The notes: generated from the sequence alone by a model not told the origin. A DNA stretch of 64,000 bases from Algibacter miyuki (GCF_030409805.1 NZ_JAUFQP010000010.1:873001-937000); one strand, 5' to 3'; shown: positions 7,762 to 16,316, counted from the first letter of the stretch. Numbers and translations are program-made.

Positions 7762-8655
7762 TTGAACGAAATTAAGCGCAACTTTACTATAAAAGATCTT
7801 GAAAACATTTCAGGAATTAAGGCGCACACCATTCGTATTTGGGAAAAACGCTATAGTTTACTCTCTCCACAACGAACCGACAGCAACATTAGACTATATT
7901 CTGCCGCAAACTTAAAGAAATTACTCAATATTGTTCTGCTTAAAACCCATGGTTATAAGATTTCAAAAATAGCAGAAATGGATACCAAAACCATTAGAAA
8001 CACGGCTCGGGAACTCGCCAGTAAAAACGCTATTAACGATGCCGCTTTAAACGCTTTCAAACTAGCAACAGTGCAATTTGACAGTAAATTATTTAACGCG
8101 ACTTATAACAAACTTTTACAAACTACACCCTTTAGCGAGATATTTAAAACCAACTTTATTCCGTTATTAAATTTTATTGGAATGCAATGGCAAACAGACA
8201 CATTACTTCCTGCAAACGAACATTTTACATCTAATTTAATCACTCAAAAACTACTGATTCAATCGGAGAAAATAGAATCTTCTACTTTAGTTTCAGAAAC
8301 CACCTATGTTTTATTTCTACCCGAAAATGAAATTCACGAAATTGGCTTACTATACCTCAACTACGAACTCTTGTTACGAGGAGGAAAAACCATTTACCTG
8401 GGCAGAAGCCTCCCCTTAGACAATTTAATCTCGTTTTTTAAAAGCGATGAGGAAATTTGCTTTATAACTTCAACAACTGTAAGTCCGTCATCAGATATTA
8501 TTACAAAATACTTTAAGGATTTAGACGTATATTTAACACAAAAGAACCACAGCTTATTAGCATCGGGACAGCGGTTAAATCAGTTAGAAGGCATCTCGTT
8601 TAAATCGAATATAAAACTATACCCAACCATAGTCGAGTTATTAAAAGATTTATAA
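7762..8655 (+). CDS. MerR family regulator with cobalamin-binding domain (CarH/LitR-like)
   Basis: This 297-residue regulator has an N-terminal MerR winged helix (about residues 7-75; IKAHTIRIWEKRY) and a C-terminal B12-binding half. In CarH, light breaks adenosylcobalamin and releases DNA, switching on carotenoid genes. The helix-bundle motif W-x9-E-H is present (W143, E153, H154). The axial-ligand motif reads E190-x-H192-x-x-G195, that is ExHxxG in place of DxHxxG, so the key His is kept. The start is a TTG at 7762; it gives the normal family N-terminus (MNEIKRNFTIKDLE) and no in-frame ATG does. The gene heads the carotenoid-photolyase operon. Light sensing through B12 is inferred from motifs. 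Confidence 0.85.
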   Translation: MNEIKRNFTIKDLENISGIKAHTIRIWEKRYSLLSPQRTDSNIRLYSAANLKKLLNIVLLKTHGYKISKIAEMDTKTIRNTARELASKNAINDAALNAFKLATVQFDSKLFNATYNKLLQTTPFSEIFKTNFIPLLNFIGMQWQTDTLLPANEHFTSNLITQKLLIQSEKIESSTLVSETTYVLFLPENEIHEIGLLYLNYELLLRGGKTIYLGRSLPLDNLISFFKSDEEICFITSTTVSPSSDIITKYFKDLDVYLTQKNHSLLASGQRLNQLEGISFKSNIKLYPTIVELLKDL

Positions 8656-8682
8656 TTAAATCAGTTTTGTTTAATAATTTAC

Positions 8683-8700
8683 TATATTTGTTAAACAAAA
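8683..8700 (+). promoter_or_regulatory. crtI promoter with overlapping palindromic operator
   Basis: TATATTTG (8683-8690) is followed by GTTAAACAAAA; the palindrome TTTGTTAAACAAA (8687-8699) touches the crtI ATG at 8700. It copies the merR promoter arrangement base for base except at the centre. A further half-site, TTTGTTTAA, lies upstream at 8666-8674. The crtI transcript would be nearly leaderless. Confidence 0.6.
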
Positions 8701-10181
8701 TGAAAAAACAAATTCACATTATCGGTTCTGGCTTCTCTGCACTATCAGCATCATGCTATCTTGCACAAGCCGGTTACAGCGTTGAAACTCTAGAAAAAAA
8801 CGCTCAAATTGGGGGCCGCGCTCGCCAATTTAAAAAGGACGGTTTCACATTCGACATGGGGCCAACGTGGTATTGGATGCCCGATGTATTCGAAAAATTC
8901 TTTGCTGATTTCGGTAAAAAACCATCAGATTTTTATCAATTAGAAAAACTAGATCCCGCATATAAAGTTTTTTTTGAAGACGGTACAGCAATAACAATTC
9001 CTGGAACACTCAAAGAAATTTACGCCTTGTTCGAAAAAGAAGAAAAAGGAAGCTCTAAGCATTTAGCAACTTTTTTAAAATCGGCTAAGTTTAACTACGA
9101 CGTGTCTATAAACGATTTAGTGTACAAACCAGGTGTATCACCACTAGAACTTGTTACACCAACAACAATAAGCAAAATAACACAGTTCTTTTCAAGCATT
9201 AGAACACAAGTTAGAAAAAATATAAAAAGCCCTAAACTTATTGAAATTTTAGAATTTCCGGTATTATTCCTAGGCGCTAAGCCAAGCACTACACCGGCGT
9301 TTTATAATTTCATGAATTATGCTGATTTTGGACTAGGGACTTGGCACCCAAAAGGCGGAATGCATCAAGTGATTGACGCTATGGTGAGCTTAGCAAAAAG
9401 CTTAGGCGTTTATTTTAAAACCAACGCCAATGTTGACAGCATTGAAATAGATGATAACAAACAGGTGAAAGGCCTTTATATAAACGGTGTTTTTACACCT
9501 TCGGAAATGGTATTAAGCGGTGCCGATTACCATCATACCGAAACCTTATTACCAAAACAGTATCGTCAATATTCCGAAAAATATTGGGACAAAAAAGTAT
9601 TTGCTCCATCATCTCTTTTGTTTTATGTTGGTTTCAATAAAAAACTAGATAATATTTGTCATCACACTTTATTCTTCGATACGGATTTTGACACTCATGC
9701 CGAAAGTATTTACGACACCCCAAGTTGGCCGAAAGACCCGTTATTTTACGCTAGTTTCCCATCGGTAACAGATGACACTTTTGCACCTGACCTTAAAGAG
9801 GCGGCTACATTTTTAATTCCGTTAGCGCCAGATCTTGAAGACACCCCAGAATTACGGGAGAAATATTTTAACATCATCATAAAAAGATTAGAAAAGCTCA
9901 CCAACCAAAATGTGGTAAGCGATATCCTCTTCAAAGAAAGTTATTGTGTTAAAGATTTTAAAGCCGATTACAACTCCTACAAGGGCAATGCCTATGGATT
10001 AGCAAATACTTTAACACAAACCGCATTTTTAAGACCAAAAATTAAAAGTAGTAAGATAAAAAATTTGTATTTTACAGGACAGTTAACTGTTCCTGGCCCG
10101 GGAGTCCCTCCAGCATTAATCTCCGGAAAAATTGCGTCGAATTTAATTTTAAAACACGATAGCCATGAAACAACTATTTGA
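8700..10181 (+). CDS. crtI: phytoene desaturase CrtI
   Basis: This 493-residue FAD enzyme converts phytoene to lycopene by successive desaturations at the membrane. The N-terminal FAD-binding Rossmann motif is IIGSGFSALSAS with the following E-K-N segment and IGGRARQF. The C-terminal CrtI signature is LYFTGQLTVPGPGVPPALI. Length is normal (about 490-500). I set the start at the ATG at 8700 (MKKQIHIIGSG). A TTG at 8667 would only add a non-native leader and lies inside the promoter. The stop overlaps crtB by 17 bases, showing translational coupling. It is the first pigment gene after the merR regulator. Confidence 0.93.
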   Translation: MKKQIHIIGSGFSALSASCYLAQAGYSVETLEKNAQIGGRARQFKKDGFTFDMGPTWYWMPDVFEKFFADFGKKPSDFYQLEKLDPAYKVFFEDGTAITIPGTLKEIYALFEKEEKGSSKHLATFLKSAKFNYDVSINDLVYKPGVSPLELVTPTTISKITQFFSSIRTQVRKNIKSPKLIEILEFPVLFLGAKPSTTPAFYNFMNYADFGLGTWHPKGGMHQVIDAMVSLAKSLGVYFKTNANVDSIEIDDNKQVKGLYINGVFTPSEMVLSGADYHHTETLLPKQYRQYSEKYWDKKVFAPSSLLFYVGFNKKLDNICHHTLFFDTDFDTHAESIYDTPSWPKDPLFYASFPSVTDDTFAPDLKEAATFLIPLAPDLEDTPELREKYFNIIIKRLEKLTNQNVVSDILFKESYCVKDFKADYNSYKGNAYGLANTLTQTAFLRPKIKSSKIKNLYFTGQLTVPGPGVPPALISGKIASNLILKHDSHETTI

Positions 10182-11007
10182 TGAGGTTTCTTACTCGTGC
10201 AGTAAGCTCGTTACTCAAAAATACAGCACATCATTTTCGTTAGCGGCTAAAATGTTATCACCTAAAATACGAGCAGCCATTTATAATATTTATGGCTTTG
10301 TCCGTTTTGCTGATGAAATAGTAGATTCTTTTCATGACTATGATAAAGAAGATTTATTAAACCGGTTTGAACAAGACTATTACCTATCTAAAGAAAAAGG
10401 TATTAGCCTAAACCCTATTTTAAATGCTTTTATTCATACGGTAAATCAATACCAGATTCCAGATCATTTAGTGCAATCTTTTTTAAAAAGTATGCGCGCC
10501 GATTTACACAAAACAGAATACACCACCGAGGAAGACTACAAAGCCTATATTTATGGTTCTGCAGATGTGGTTGGCTTAATGTGCTTAAAAGTTTTTGTTA
10601 ACGGAAACAACGATCAATACAACACACTTAAAGACGCCGCGATGCGCTTGGGTTCTGCTTTTCAGAAGGTGAACTTTTTAAGAGATTTAAAGGACGACAT
10701 GGACATTTTAAACCGTTCATACTTTCCAAACATTAATTTAAGAGCTCTAGACACCGATTCTAAAAACATCATTATAGCAGATATTGAAGCCGATTTCGAT
10801 TTCGCTTTTAAAAATGGCATATTAAACCTGCCTGTTGAAGCAAAACTTGGTGTTTATATGGCTTATCGCTATTACAAGAAACTACTGAAGAAGTTAAAAA
10901 ACACACCATCTTCAAAAATTACAAATACTCGAATTAGGGTTTCAAACCCAATGAAAATAAACCTTTTGGCGCGTAGCTACATTAAATACAAATTAAACAT
11001 TATGTAA
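10165..11007 (+). CDS. crtB: phytoene synthase CrtB
   Basis: A 280-residue squalene/phytoene synthase that joins two geranylgeranyl diphosphates into phytoene, the first committed step of carotenoid synthesis. The first Asp-rich motif is D50-E-I-V-D54 (RFADEIVDSF). The second lies in FLRDLKDDMDILNRSYFP (about residues 169-186). Both bind Mg-diphosphate. Length fits the bacterial family (about 280-310). It overlaps crtI by 17 bases and the next gene by one base (stop TAA shares its A with the ATG), so these are one transcript. Confidence 0.93.
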   Translation: MKQLFDEVSYSCSKLVTQKYSTSFSLAAKMLSPKIRAAIYNIYGFVRFADEIVDSFHDYDKEDLLNRFEQDYYLSKEKGISLNPILNAFIHTVNQYQIPDHLVQSFLKSMRADLHKTEYTTEEDYKAYIYGSADVVGLMCLKVFVNGNNDQYNTLKDAAMRLGSAFQKVNFLRDLKDDMDILNRSYFPNINLRALDTDSKNIIIADIEADFDFAFKNGILNLPVEAKLGVYMAYRYYKKLLKKLKNTPSSKITNTRIRVSNPMKINLLARSYIKYKLNIM

Positions 11008-11432
11008 TGCTTTACCTATATTTCATATTACTCTTTCAAAATACTACTCCAAATTATATTGAAGCGTATCATGATATTACGGATAAAAATCAAGAGTTAC
11101 AATTTATAGAAAGGTATAAAAACAGTAAAGATGTAAGCGAGCAAGCCTATGTAATTTCATTACAAATGAAACAAGCCGAATACAAAATATTCCCTTGGGC
11201 GAAACTTAGTATTTTCAATACAGGAAAAAGTAAACTGGAAGCTTTAATTAGTGAAAATCCAGAAAATATTGATTTACGCTATGTAAGATTGGTAATACAA
11301 GAGCAATTACCTAAACTTTTAAATTACCACGCTCATATTGAAACAGACAAAGCATTTTTACAAAATTTATTAAACAAACCAGACCATACAGATTATTTAG
11401 ATTCGTATATATTAGAAAACACATCATTATGA
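11007..11432 (+). CDS. conserved protein of unknown function in the carotenoid operon
   Basis: I do not recognise a named family for this 141-residue protein. It begins with a short hydrophobic segment (LYLYFILLFQ) that may be a weak signal or anchor, then is helical and charged. The stretch ENPENIDLRYVRLVIQEQLP followed by LLNYHAHIETDK reminds me of a small Bacteroidota family I have seen between crtB and crtZ, but I cannot name it. It overlaps crtB by one base and crtZ by four (ATGA), so it is translated with the pigment enzymes. It may help assemble or regulate the membrane enzymes; this is inference from position only. Confidence 0.75.
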   Translation: MLYLYFILLFQNTTPNYIEAYHDITDKNQELQFIERYKNSKDVSEQAYVISLQMKQAEYKIFPWAKLSIFNTGKSKLEALISENPENIDLRYVRLVIQEQLPKLLNYHAHIETDKAFLQNLLNKPDHTDYLDSYILENTSL

Positions 11433-11884
11433 CCATTTTAATTTACTTTATAATTACAGCTATTACCTTCGTGATTATGGAAGGTATTACTTGGTGTACC
11501 CACAAATTCATTATGCACGGTTTTGGATGGTTTTTACATGCCGATCATCATCAACCAGGATATCCCCACGTTTTTGAGAAAAACGATGCTTTTTTTATCA
11601 TTTTTGCTACGCCTAGTATTTTACTATTTTACTTCGGAATAAGGCCTGAACTCAACTATTTATTTTTTATCGGCTTGGGTATTCTTTGTTATGGTATCGC
11701 TTATTTTTTAATACACGATGTACTTATCCATAGACGGTTTAATTGGTTTAAAAACACCAATAACTGGTACTTAAGAGGCTTACGGAAAGCTCATAAAATT
11801 CACCATAAACATTTAGACAAACCTGACGGCGAATGCTTCGGGATGCTTTTTGTGCCTTTAAAATATTTTAAAAAAAGACAATAA
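11429..11884 (+). CDS. crtZ: beta-carotene hydroxylase CrtZ
   Basis: This 151-residue membrane di-iron enzyme adds 3-hydroxyl groups to beta-carotene, giving zeaxanthin. The His motifs of the fatty acid hydroxylase-like family are all visible: H25-x4-H30 (HKFIMH), HADHH (about 37-41), HDVLIH (about 98-103) and HKIHH (about 122-126). Membrane segments lie at about residues 2-20 and 55-95. Size is typical for CrtZ (about 150-175). It overlaps its neighbours on both sides (4 bases before, 1 base after), consistent with tight coupling to the lycopene cyclase. Confidence 0.92.
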   Translation: MTILIYFIITAITFVIMEGITWCTHKFIMHGFGWFLHADHHQPGYPHVFEKNDAFFIIFATPSILLFYFGIRPELNYLFFIGLGILCYGIAYFLIHDVLIHRRFNWFKNTNNWYLRGLRKAHKIHHKHLDKPDGECFGMLFVPLKYFKKRQ

Positions 11885-12582
11885 TGCCATACCTATATCT
11901 CATACTAACCTTGGGCAGCTTAAGCATTCCGCTATTGTACAGTGTTTTTGAAAAAAAATTTCACTTTATACAACATGCTAAAAATGCATTTTTAAGCATT
12001 ATCATTGTTGCTATACCTTTTATCATTTGGGACGCACTATTTACCAAGTTCGGTATTTGGGGTTTTAACGACACCTATCATTTACCATATAAACTTTTAG
12101 GTATGCCTATTGAAGAATGGCTCTTTTTCTTTTGCATTCCTTACGCTTGCTTATTTACTCACGAAGTACTAAGCTACTTTTTAAAAGACTTTAAACTGTC
12201 GAAAACCGCAACTATTGTTAGCGGCGTACTTTTAATATTGTTAGTCTTTATACTTTTAATATTCAATTTCGGCAAATGGTACACCACATTAAATTTCATA
12301 TTTTTCTTACTATTACTATCATACGGGCTACGCTTCCAACTGCATGTTTTACAACGCTACTTCTTAAGCTTTTTAGTTATTTTAGCTCCATTTTTATTGG
12401 TAAACGGCATTCTTACGGGCAGTTTTATAGACATCCCAGTAGTTTGGTACAACCCTCAAGAAATCATTGGTTTTAGGATTTTCACTATCCCTGTCGAAGA
12501 TGCTTTTTACGCTTTCAACTTACTATTTTCAATACAACTTATTTTTAACGCTTTAAAAACAAAATCATATGGAAAACAATAA
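11884..12582 (+). CDS. lycopene cyclase, fused CrtYc/CrtYd type
   Basis: A 232-residue integral membrane protein with about seven hydrophobic segments. Two related halves each carry the cyclase motif of this type: PIEEWLFFF at residues 75-83 and PVEDAFYAF at about 202-210. In actinobacteria the halves are separate CrtYc and CrtYd subunits; here, as in other Bacteroidota and archaea, they are one chain. It turns lycopene into beta-carotene without being related to plant or CrtY FAD cyclases. It overlaps tspO by 14 bases. Confidence 0.9.
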   Translation: MPYLYLILTLGSLSIPLLYSVFEKKFHFIQHAKNAFLSIIIVAIPFIIWDALFTKFGIWGFNDTYHLPYKLLGMPIEEWLFFFCIPYACLFTHEVLSYFLKDFKLSKTATIVSGVLLILLVFILLIFNFGKWYTTLNFIFFLLLLSYGLRFQLHVLQRYFLSFLVILAPFLLVNGILTGSFIDIPVVWYNPQEIIGFRIFTIPVEDAFYAFNLLFSIQLIFNALKTKSYGKQ

Positions 12583-13042
12583 AATTATTCGCTTTGTTTT
12601 GTTTTTATGTTTCAACATCTTAGCCTTAGGTATTGGCGTTTTAATTATGTCAGACGGGCCACAATCAGCTTGGTACACATCGCTAAACAAAGCACCTTGG
12701 ACACCAGACAATTGGGTGTTTGGTGCGGCATGGACATGCATTATGGTTGCCTTTTCTGTTTACATGACCGCATTAACTTATCGATTTCCTTTTACACATC
12801 ATCCACTAATTAAGCTTTATGCTTTACAATGGGTTTTAAATGTATTATGGAATTTCTTGTTTTTCAACCAACACTTGGCCATTTTAGGCTTAATAAATAT
12901 TACAGCCTTATGGTTACTCATAGGTTATTTCACATTCAACTACATTAAAACTTTAAAGTATTACACATTATTTATAGCGCCATATTTAATATGGATAACG
13001 ATAGCGACCAGCTTAAACGCCTATATCGTCTTTAACAATTAA
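12569..13042 (+). CDS. tspO: TspO/MBR family membrane protein
   Basis: A 157-residue, five-segment, Trp-rich membrane protein of the TspO/peripheral benzodiazepine receptor family. Typical motifs are visible: WYTSLNKAPWTPDNWVFGAAWT (first part, about residues 30-51) and VLNVLWNFLFF (about 89-99). TspO binds and breaks down tetrapyrroles such as protoporphyrin IX in light-dependent fashion and regulates photosynthesis genes in Rhodobacter. In this operon a role in photosensitiser handling under light is plausible inference. It overlaps the lycopene cyclase by 14 bases and is followed after 11 bases by a TetR gene. Confidence 0.9.
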   Translation: MENNKIIRFVLFLCFNILALGIGVLIMSDGPQSAWYTSLNKAPWTPDNWVFGAAWTCIMVAFSVYMTALTYRFPFTHHPLIKLYALQWVLNVLWNFLFFNQHLAILGLINITALWLLIGYFTFNYIKTLKYYTLFIAPYLIWITIATSLNAYIVFNN

Positions 13043-13053
13043 AACAAAAACAC

Positions 13054-13713
13054 ATGGCTAGAAAAAAAAATATTACCGCCGACAAAATAATAGATTTATA
13101 CATGTCTACCTTATTGATAGACGACAACATACCTAAAACAGTGTATGCATTTGCACATGCTAATAATTTTGAAGAAAACGACTTCTATAAATATTTTAGC
13201 AATTTTGATGTTTTAGAAAAACACATATTTTCACTGTTTTGCGAAAACACCATCGCTTTATTAATAGAAAACGAAGATTACGCGCATTACGCACCAAAAG
13301 ATAAATTGTTAAGCTTTTATTTTACCTTTTTTGAAATGCTAAATGCGAACAGATCTTATGTTTATTTAAAGCTAGCACAAAACAAAAACAAGTTAGAAGC
13401 CTTAAAGCTGCTCTCTAAACTTAGAACAACCTTTCTAAAATACATTGAAAGTGAGATTTACACCAACAACGTAGATTTAAAAAATAAAACACTTAATTCT
13501 CTAAATAAAAAAGGTACTAACGAAACCGCTTGGGCTCAACTATTATTCACCATACAGTTTTGGCTGGAAGACACATCTCCAAATTTTGAAAAAACAGATA
13601 TTTTCATAGAAAAATCGGTGCAAGTTAGTTTCGATTTAAAAGAAATAAAACCACTAGAAAGCGTTTTAGATTTTGCGAAGTTTCTTTGGAAAGAAAAAAC
13701 AATGACCACATGA
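13054..13713 (+). CDS. TetR family regulator
   Basis: This 219-residue protein has an N-terminal TetR-type helix-turn-helix (about residues 7-55; ADKIIDLYMSTLLIDD, then NNFEENDFYKYFSNFDVLEKHIF) and a helical C-terminal ligand/dimer domain. The closing HTH helix (FYKYF) is the usual TetR pattern. It starts 11 bases after tspO and overlaps the ABC1 kinase by the 4 bases ATGA. Its place in the middle of the operon, beside TspO and the kinase, suggests it regulates something in the same light or membrane response. The ligand is unknown. Confidence 0.82.
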   Translation: MARKKNITADKIIDLYMSTLLIDDNIPKTVYAFAHANNFEENDFYKYFSNFDVLEKHIFSLFCENTIALLIENEDYAHYAPKDKLLSFYFTFFEMLNANRSYVYLKLAQNKNKLEALKLLSKLRTTFLKYIESEIYTNNVDLKNKTLNSLNKKGTNETAWAQLLFTIQFWLEDTSPNFEKTDIFIEKSVQVSFDLKEIKPLESVLDFAKFLWKEKTMTT

Positions 13714-15020
13714 AAACAATAGATAAAATACCGACATCAAAAATACAACGTGCCACTAAATTAGTAAGCACCGGACTTAAGGTTGGCGTAAATTATGCCA
13801 AATATTATGGTGAAAAAATGGTAAAAACAGAGGCTGAAGCTAAAGATAATTTAAATGAAGCCAATGCTACCGATATATATGATGGTTTAAAAAACCTGAA
13901 AGGTTCCGCATTAAAAGTGGCGCAAATGCTTAGCATGGAGAAAAATATTTTACCCAATGCTTATGTAGAAAAATTTTCGTTGTCGCAATTTTCCGTTCCA
14001 CCTTTATCTGCACCACTTGTTGCTAAAACGTTTAAAAAATATTTCAAAAAAACACCTTCGGAAGTTTTTGATACGTTTACAGCAGAATCTGTAAATGCAG
14101 CCAGTATTGGTCAAGTACACAAGGCTACAAAAGGAGACAAAAAACTTGCCGTTAAAATTCAATATCCTGGTGTCGCAGATAGTATTTCATCAGATTTAGC
14201 CCTTGTAAAACCTATCGCCCTGCGTATGTTCAATATTAAAGGTGAAGGTACCGATGATTATTTTAAGGAAATCGAGAACAAACTTATAGAAGAAACAAAT
14301 TACACGCTCGAACTTCAACAAAGTATTGAAATTGCTGAAGCTTGCAAACATATTCCGAATTTAAAATTCCCGAAATACTACGAAGAATTTTCATCTAGTA
14401 AAATCTTAACAATGGATTGGATGGATGGACTTCATATTTCAGAATTCACAAAACAGAATAATGATCCTGCGGTTTCCAATAAATTAGGACAAGCCTTATG
14501 GGATTTTTACATGTTCCAAATGCACACCTTAAAAAAGGTACATGCAGACCCACATCCTGGCAACTTTTTAGTATCGCCAGATAATGCGTTAATCGCTATA
14601 GATTTTGGTTGCATGAAAGAAGTGCCGCTAACTTTTTACACGCCTTATTTTGAATTAGCTAAAAAAGAAAACATTGAAAACCCTGCTTTTTTTGAAGCGA
14701 AATTATATGAATTAGAAATTTTAAAACCAACCGATTCTCAGGAAGAGATTGTGTTTTTTAAAGCCCTATTCCACGAAATGTTATCCCTTTTTACAACACC
14801 TTTACAGCAAGAGGTTTTCGATTTTTCAAATCCAACATTTTTCAACAAAATAGCAGAATTAAGCACCAAATATGCGCAAAGCACAGAGCTTAAAAAAATG
14901 AATGGTAATCGCGGCTCAAAACATTTCATCTACATCAATAGAACATTTTTTGGATTGTATAATTTAATGCACGATTTACAACCAAACCATATTATAATAA
15001 ACAATTATAAAACCCTATAA
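13710..15020 (+). CDS. ABC1/UbiB-like atypical kinase
   Basis: From the ATG at 13710, which overlaps the TetR stop, this is 436 residues of the ABC1 (ADCK/UbiB) protein-kinase-like family. Visible motifs are AASIGQVHKA (Ala-rich nucleotide loop), LAVKIQYPGV (Lys), the catalytic-like HADPHPGNF and the metal-binding IDFG. The family's KxGQ motif is changed to K69-V-A-Q72, with Gly replaced by Ala. ABC1 proteins act as ATPases/kinases in quinone or lipid biosynthesis; there is no quinone gene here. An upstream in-frame ATG at 13686 lies inside the TetR gene and is unlikely. The next gene begins on the base after the stop. Confidence 0.85.
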   Translation: MKTIDKIPTSKIQRATKLVSTGLKVGVNYAKYYGEKMVKTEAEAKDNLNEANATDIYDGLKNLKGSALKVAQMLSMEKNILPNAYVEKFSLSQFSVPPLSAPLVAKTFKKYFKKTPSEVFDTFTAESVNAASIGQVHKATKGDKKLAVKIQYPGVADSISSDLALVKPIALRMFNIKGEGTDDYFKEIENKLIEETNYTLELQQSIEIAEACKHIPNLKFPKYYEEFSSSKILTMDWMDGLHISEFTKQNNDPAVSNKLGQALWDFYMFQMHTLKKVHADPHPGNFLVSPDNALIAIDFGCMKEVPLTFYTPYFELAKKENIENPAFFEAKLYELEILKPTDSQEEIVFFKALFHEMLSLFTTPLQQEVFDFSNPTFFNKIAELSTKYAQSTELKKMNGNRGSKHFIYINRTFFGLYNLMHDLQPNHIIINNYKTL

Positions 15021-15632
15021 ATGCATTTTAGCCGTAACGATATAGACCAACTCGATCATATTTATAAAATAAATTTGATTAATAGTATTTCCGGCTACAA
15101 ACCTGCAAATTTAATAGCGACTAAATCTAAATCAGAACTAACCAATGTGGCTGTTTTTAGTTCTGTAGTACATTACGGTTCTGCACCTCCTATTTTAGGT
15201 TTTGTACTGAGACCAACGACGGTAAGGCGCCATACTTTCGATAATATAATAGAAACAGGTTATTACACCATTAATCATATTAACGAAGCTATTGTTGAAG
15301 ATGCTCATCATACATCGGCTAAATACCCTAAAGACGTATCAGAATTTGATAAAACGAAATTAGACGAGGAATACAAAAATAATTTTCATGCACCATTTGT
15401 AAAGCAATCGTTAATAAAAATGGGGATGAAATTTTTACAAAAAATAAATATAGAAGCCAATGGTACTATTTTAATTTTAGGCGAAATAACAGATCTATAT
15501 ATTAACGACAGCCTGATAGAAAATGATGGATTTGTAGATTTAATGAAAGCTAAAACAGCTGTAATAAATGGCCTAGACACATATGCCACACCAACCAAAA
15601 GCAAAAAACTAACCTACCAAAGACCTAAATAA
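15021..15632 (+). CDS. flavin reductase-like FMN-binding protein
   Basis: This 203-residue protein is a flavin reductase-like split barrel that binds FMN. The characteristic middle segment is NVAVFSSVVHYGSAPPILGFVLRP (about residues 39-62, shown in part), followed by HTFDNIIETGYYTINH. Such proteins pass electrons from NAD(P)H to flavin or act as oxidoreductases. It could supply reduced flavin to redox steps in this light-response operon, which is inference. The ATG abuts the stop of the ABC1 gene; the SDR gene begins 6 bases after its own stop. Confidence 0.85.
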   Translation: MHFSRNDIDQLDHIYKINLINSISGYKPANLIATKSKSELTNVAVFSSVVHYGSAPPILGFVLRPTTVRRHTFDNIIETGYYTINHINEAIVEDAHHTSAKYPKDVSEFDKTKLDEEYKNNFHAPFVKQSLIKMGMKFLQKINIEANGTILILGEITDLYINDSLIENDGFVDLMKAKTAVINGLDTYATPTKSKKLTYQRPK

Positions 15633-15638
15633 AGAATT

Positions 15639-16316
15639 ATGAAAAAACTAGTTATTATTGGTGGCAGTAAAGGTATTGGCCAAGCCATTATAAACGCATT
15701 AAAAGACACATACAGCATTATAAACATCAGTCGTACAGGGATAGAAACATCTTCTACAATTACGCAACATACTTTAGATGTTTTAGAAGATGATCTGCCT
15801 GAAATAGATAGCATAGACGCTCTTGTGTATTGCCCAGGAAGCATTAACTTAAAAGCTTTATCTCGTTTAGAAATAGACGACTTTAAAAACGATTTCAACA
15901 TTAACGTTTTAGGCGCTATAAAAACTATAAAACATTACGAAAAAGCTTTAATAGAAGGTCATGGAAGTGTGGTTCTATTCAGTAGTGTAGCCACACAAAT
16001 GGGCATGCCTTTTCACGCTAGTATTGCCACAAGCAAAGCGGCCTTAGAAGGATTAACAAAATCGTTGGCAGCAGAATATGCAACAAAAATACGTTTCAAT
16101 ATTATTGCCCCAACTATTACAGACACGCCATTGGCTTCTCGATTATTACGAAATGAAAAACAAAGAGAAACCATGAGCGAACGCCATCCATTAAAATCAA
16201 TTTTAGATCCTAATGAAGTAGCTGCACTAACCAAATACTTGTTATCTAGCGATGCTAAATCAATTTCCGGACAAACATTCCCAATAGATGCGGGAATAAC
16301 CAGTCTTAAACTCTAA
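15639..16316 (+). CDS. SDR family protein lacking the catalytic Tyr
   Basis: A 225-residue Rossmann-fold short-chain dehydrogenase/reductase. The cofactor motif is GGSKGIG (residues 8-14) and the family NxxG position is marked by YCPGS. The catalytic Ser is present (S116) and Lys is present (K133), but the Tyr four residues before Lys is Ile129 (segment FHASIATSK). So classical SDR proton transfer is not available. I recall SDR-like proteins with FH-x-SIA in similar photolyase neighbourhoods, so the change may be a family feature. It may bind NAD(P)H as a sensor or use a different mechanism. Spacing of 6 and 8 bases links it to flavin reductase and SRPBCC. Confidence 0.82.
   Translation: MKKLVIIGGSKGIGQAIINALKDTYSIINISRTGIETSSTITQHTLDVLEDDLPEIDSIDALVYCPGSINLKALSRLEIDDFKNDFNINVLGAIKTIKHYEKALIEGHGSVVLFSSVATQMGMPFHASIATSKAALEGLTKSLAAEYATKIRFNIIAPTITDTPLASRLLRNEKQRETMSERHPLKSILDPNEVAALTKYLLSSDAKSISGQTFPIDAGITSLKL

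Noticed and set aside
8667..8699. Upstream TTG start for crtI
   Set aside because: It adds a leader that is not part of CrtI and lies within the promoter and operator; the ATG at 8700 begins the known N-terminus.
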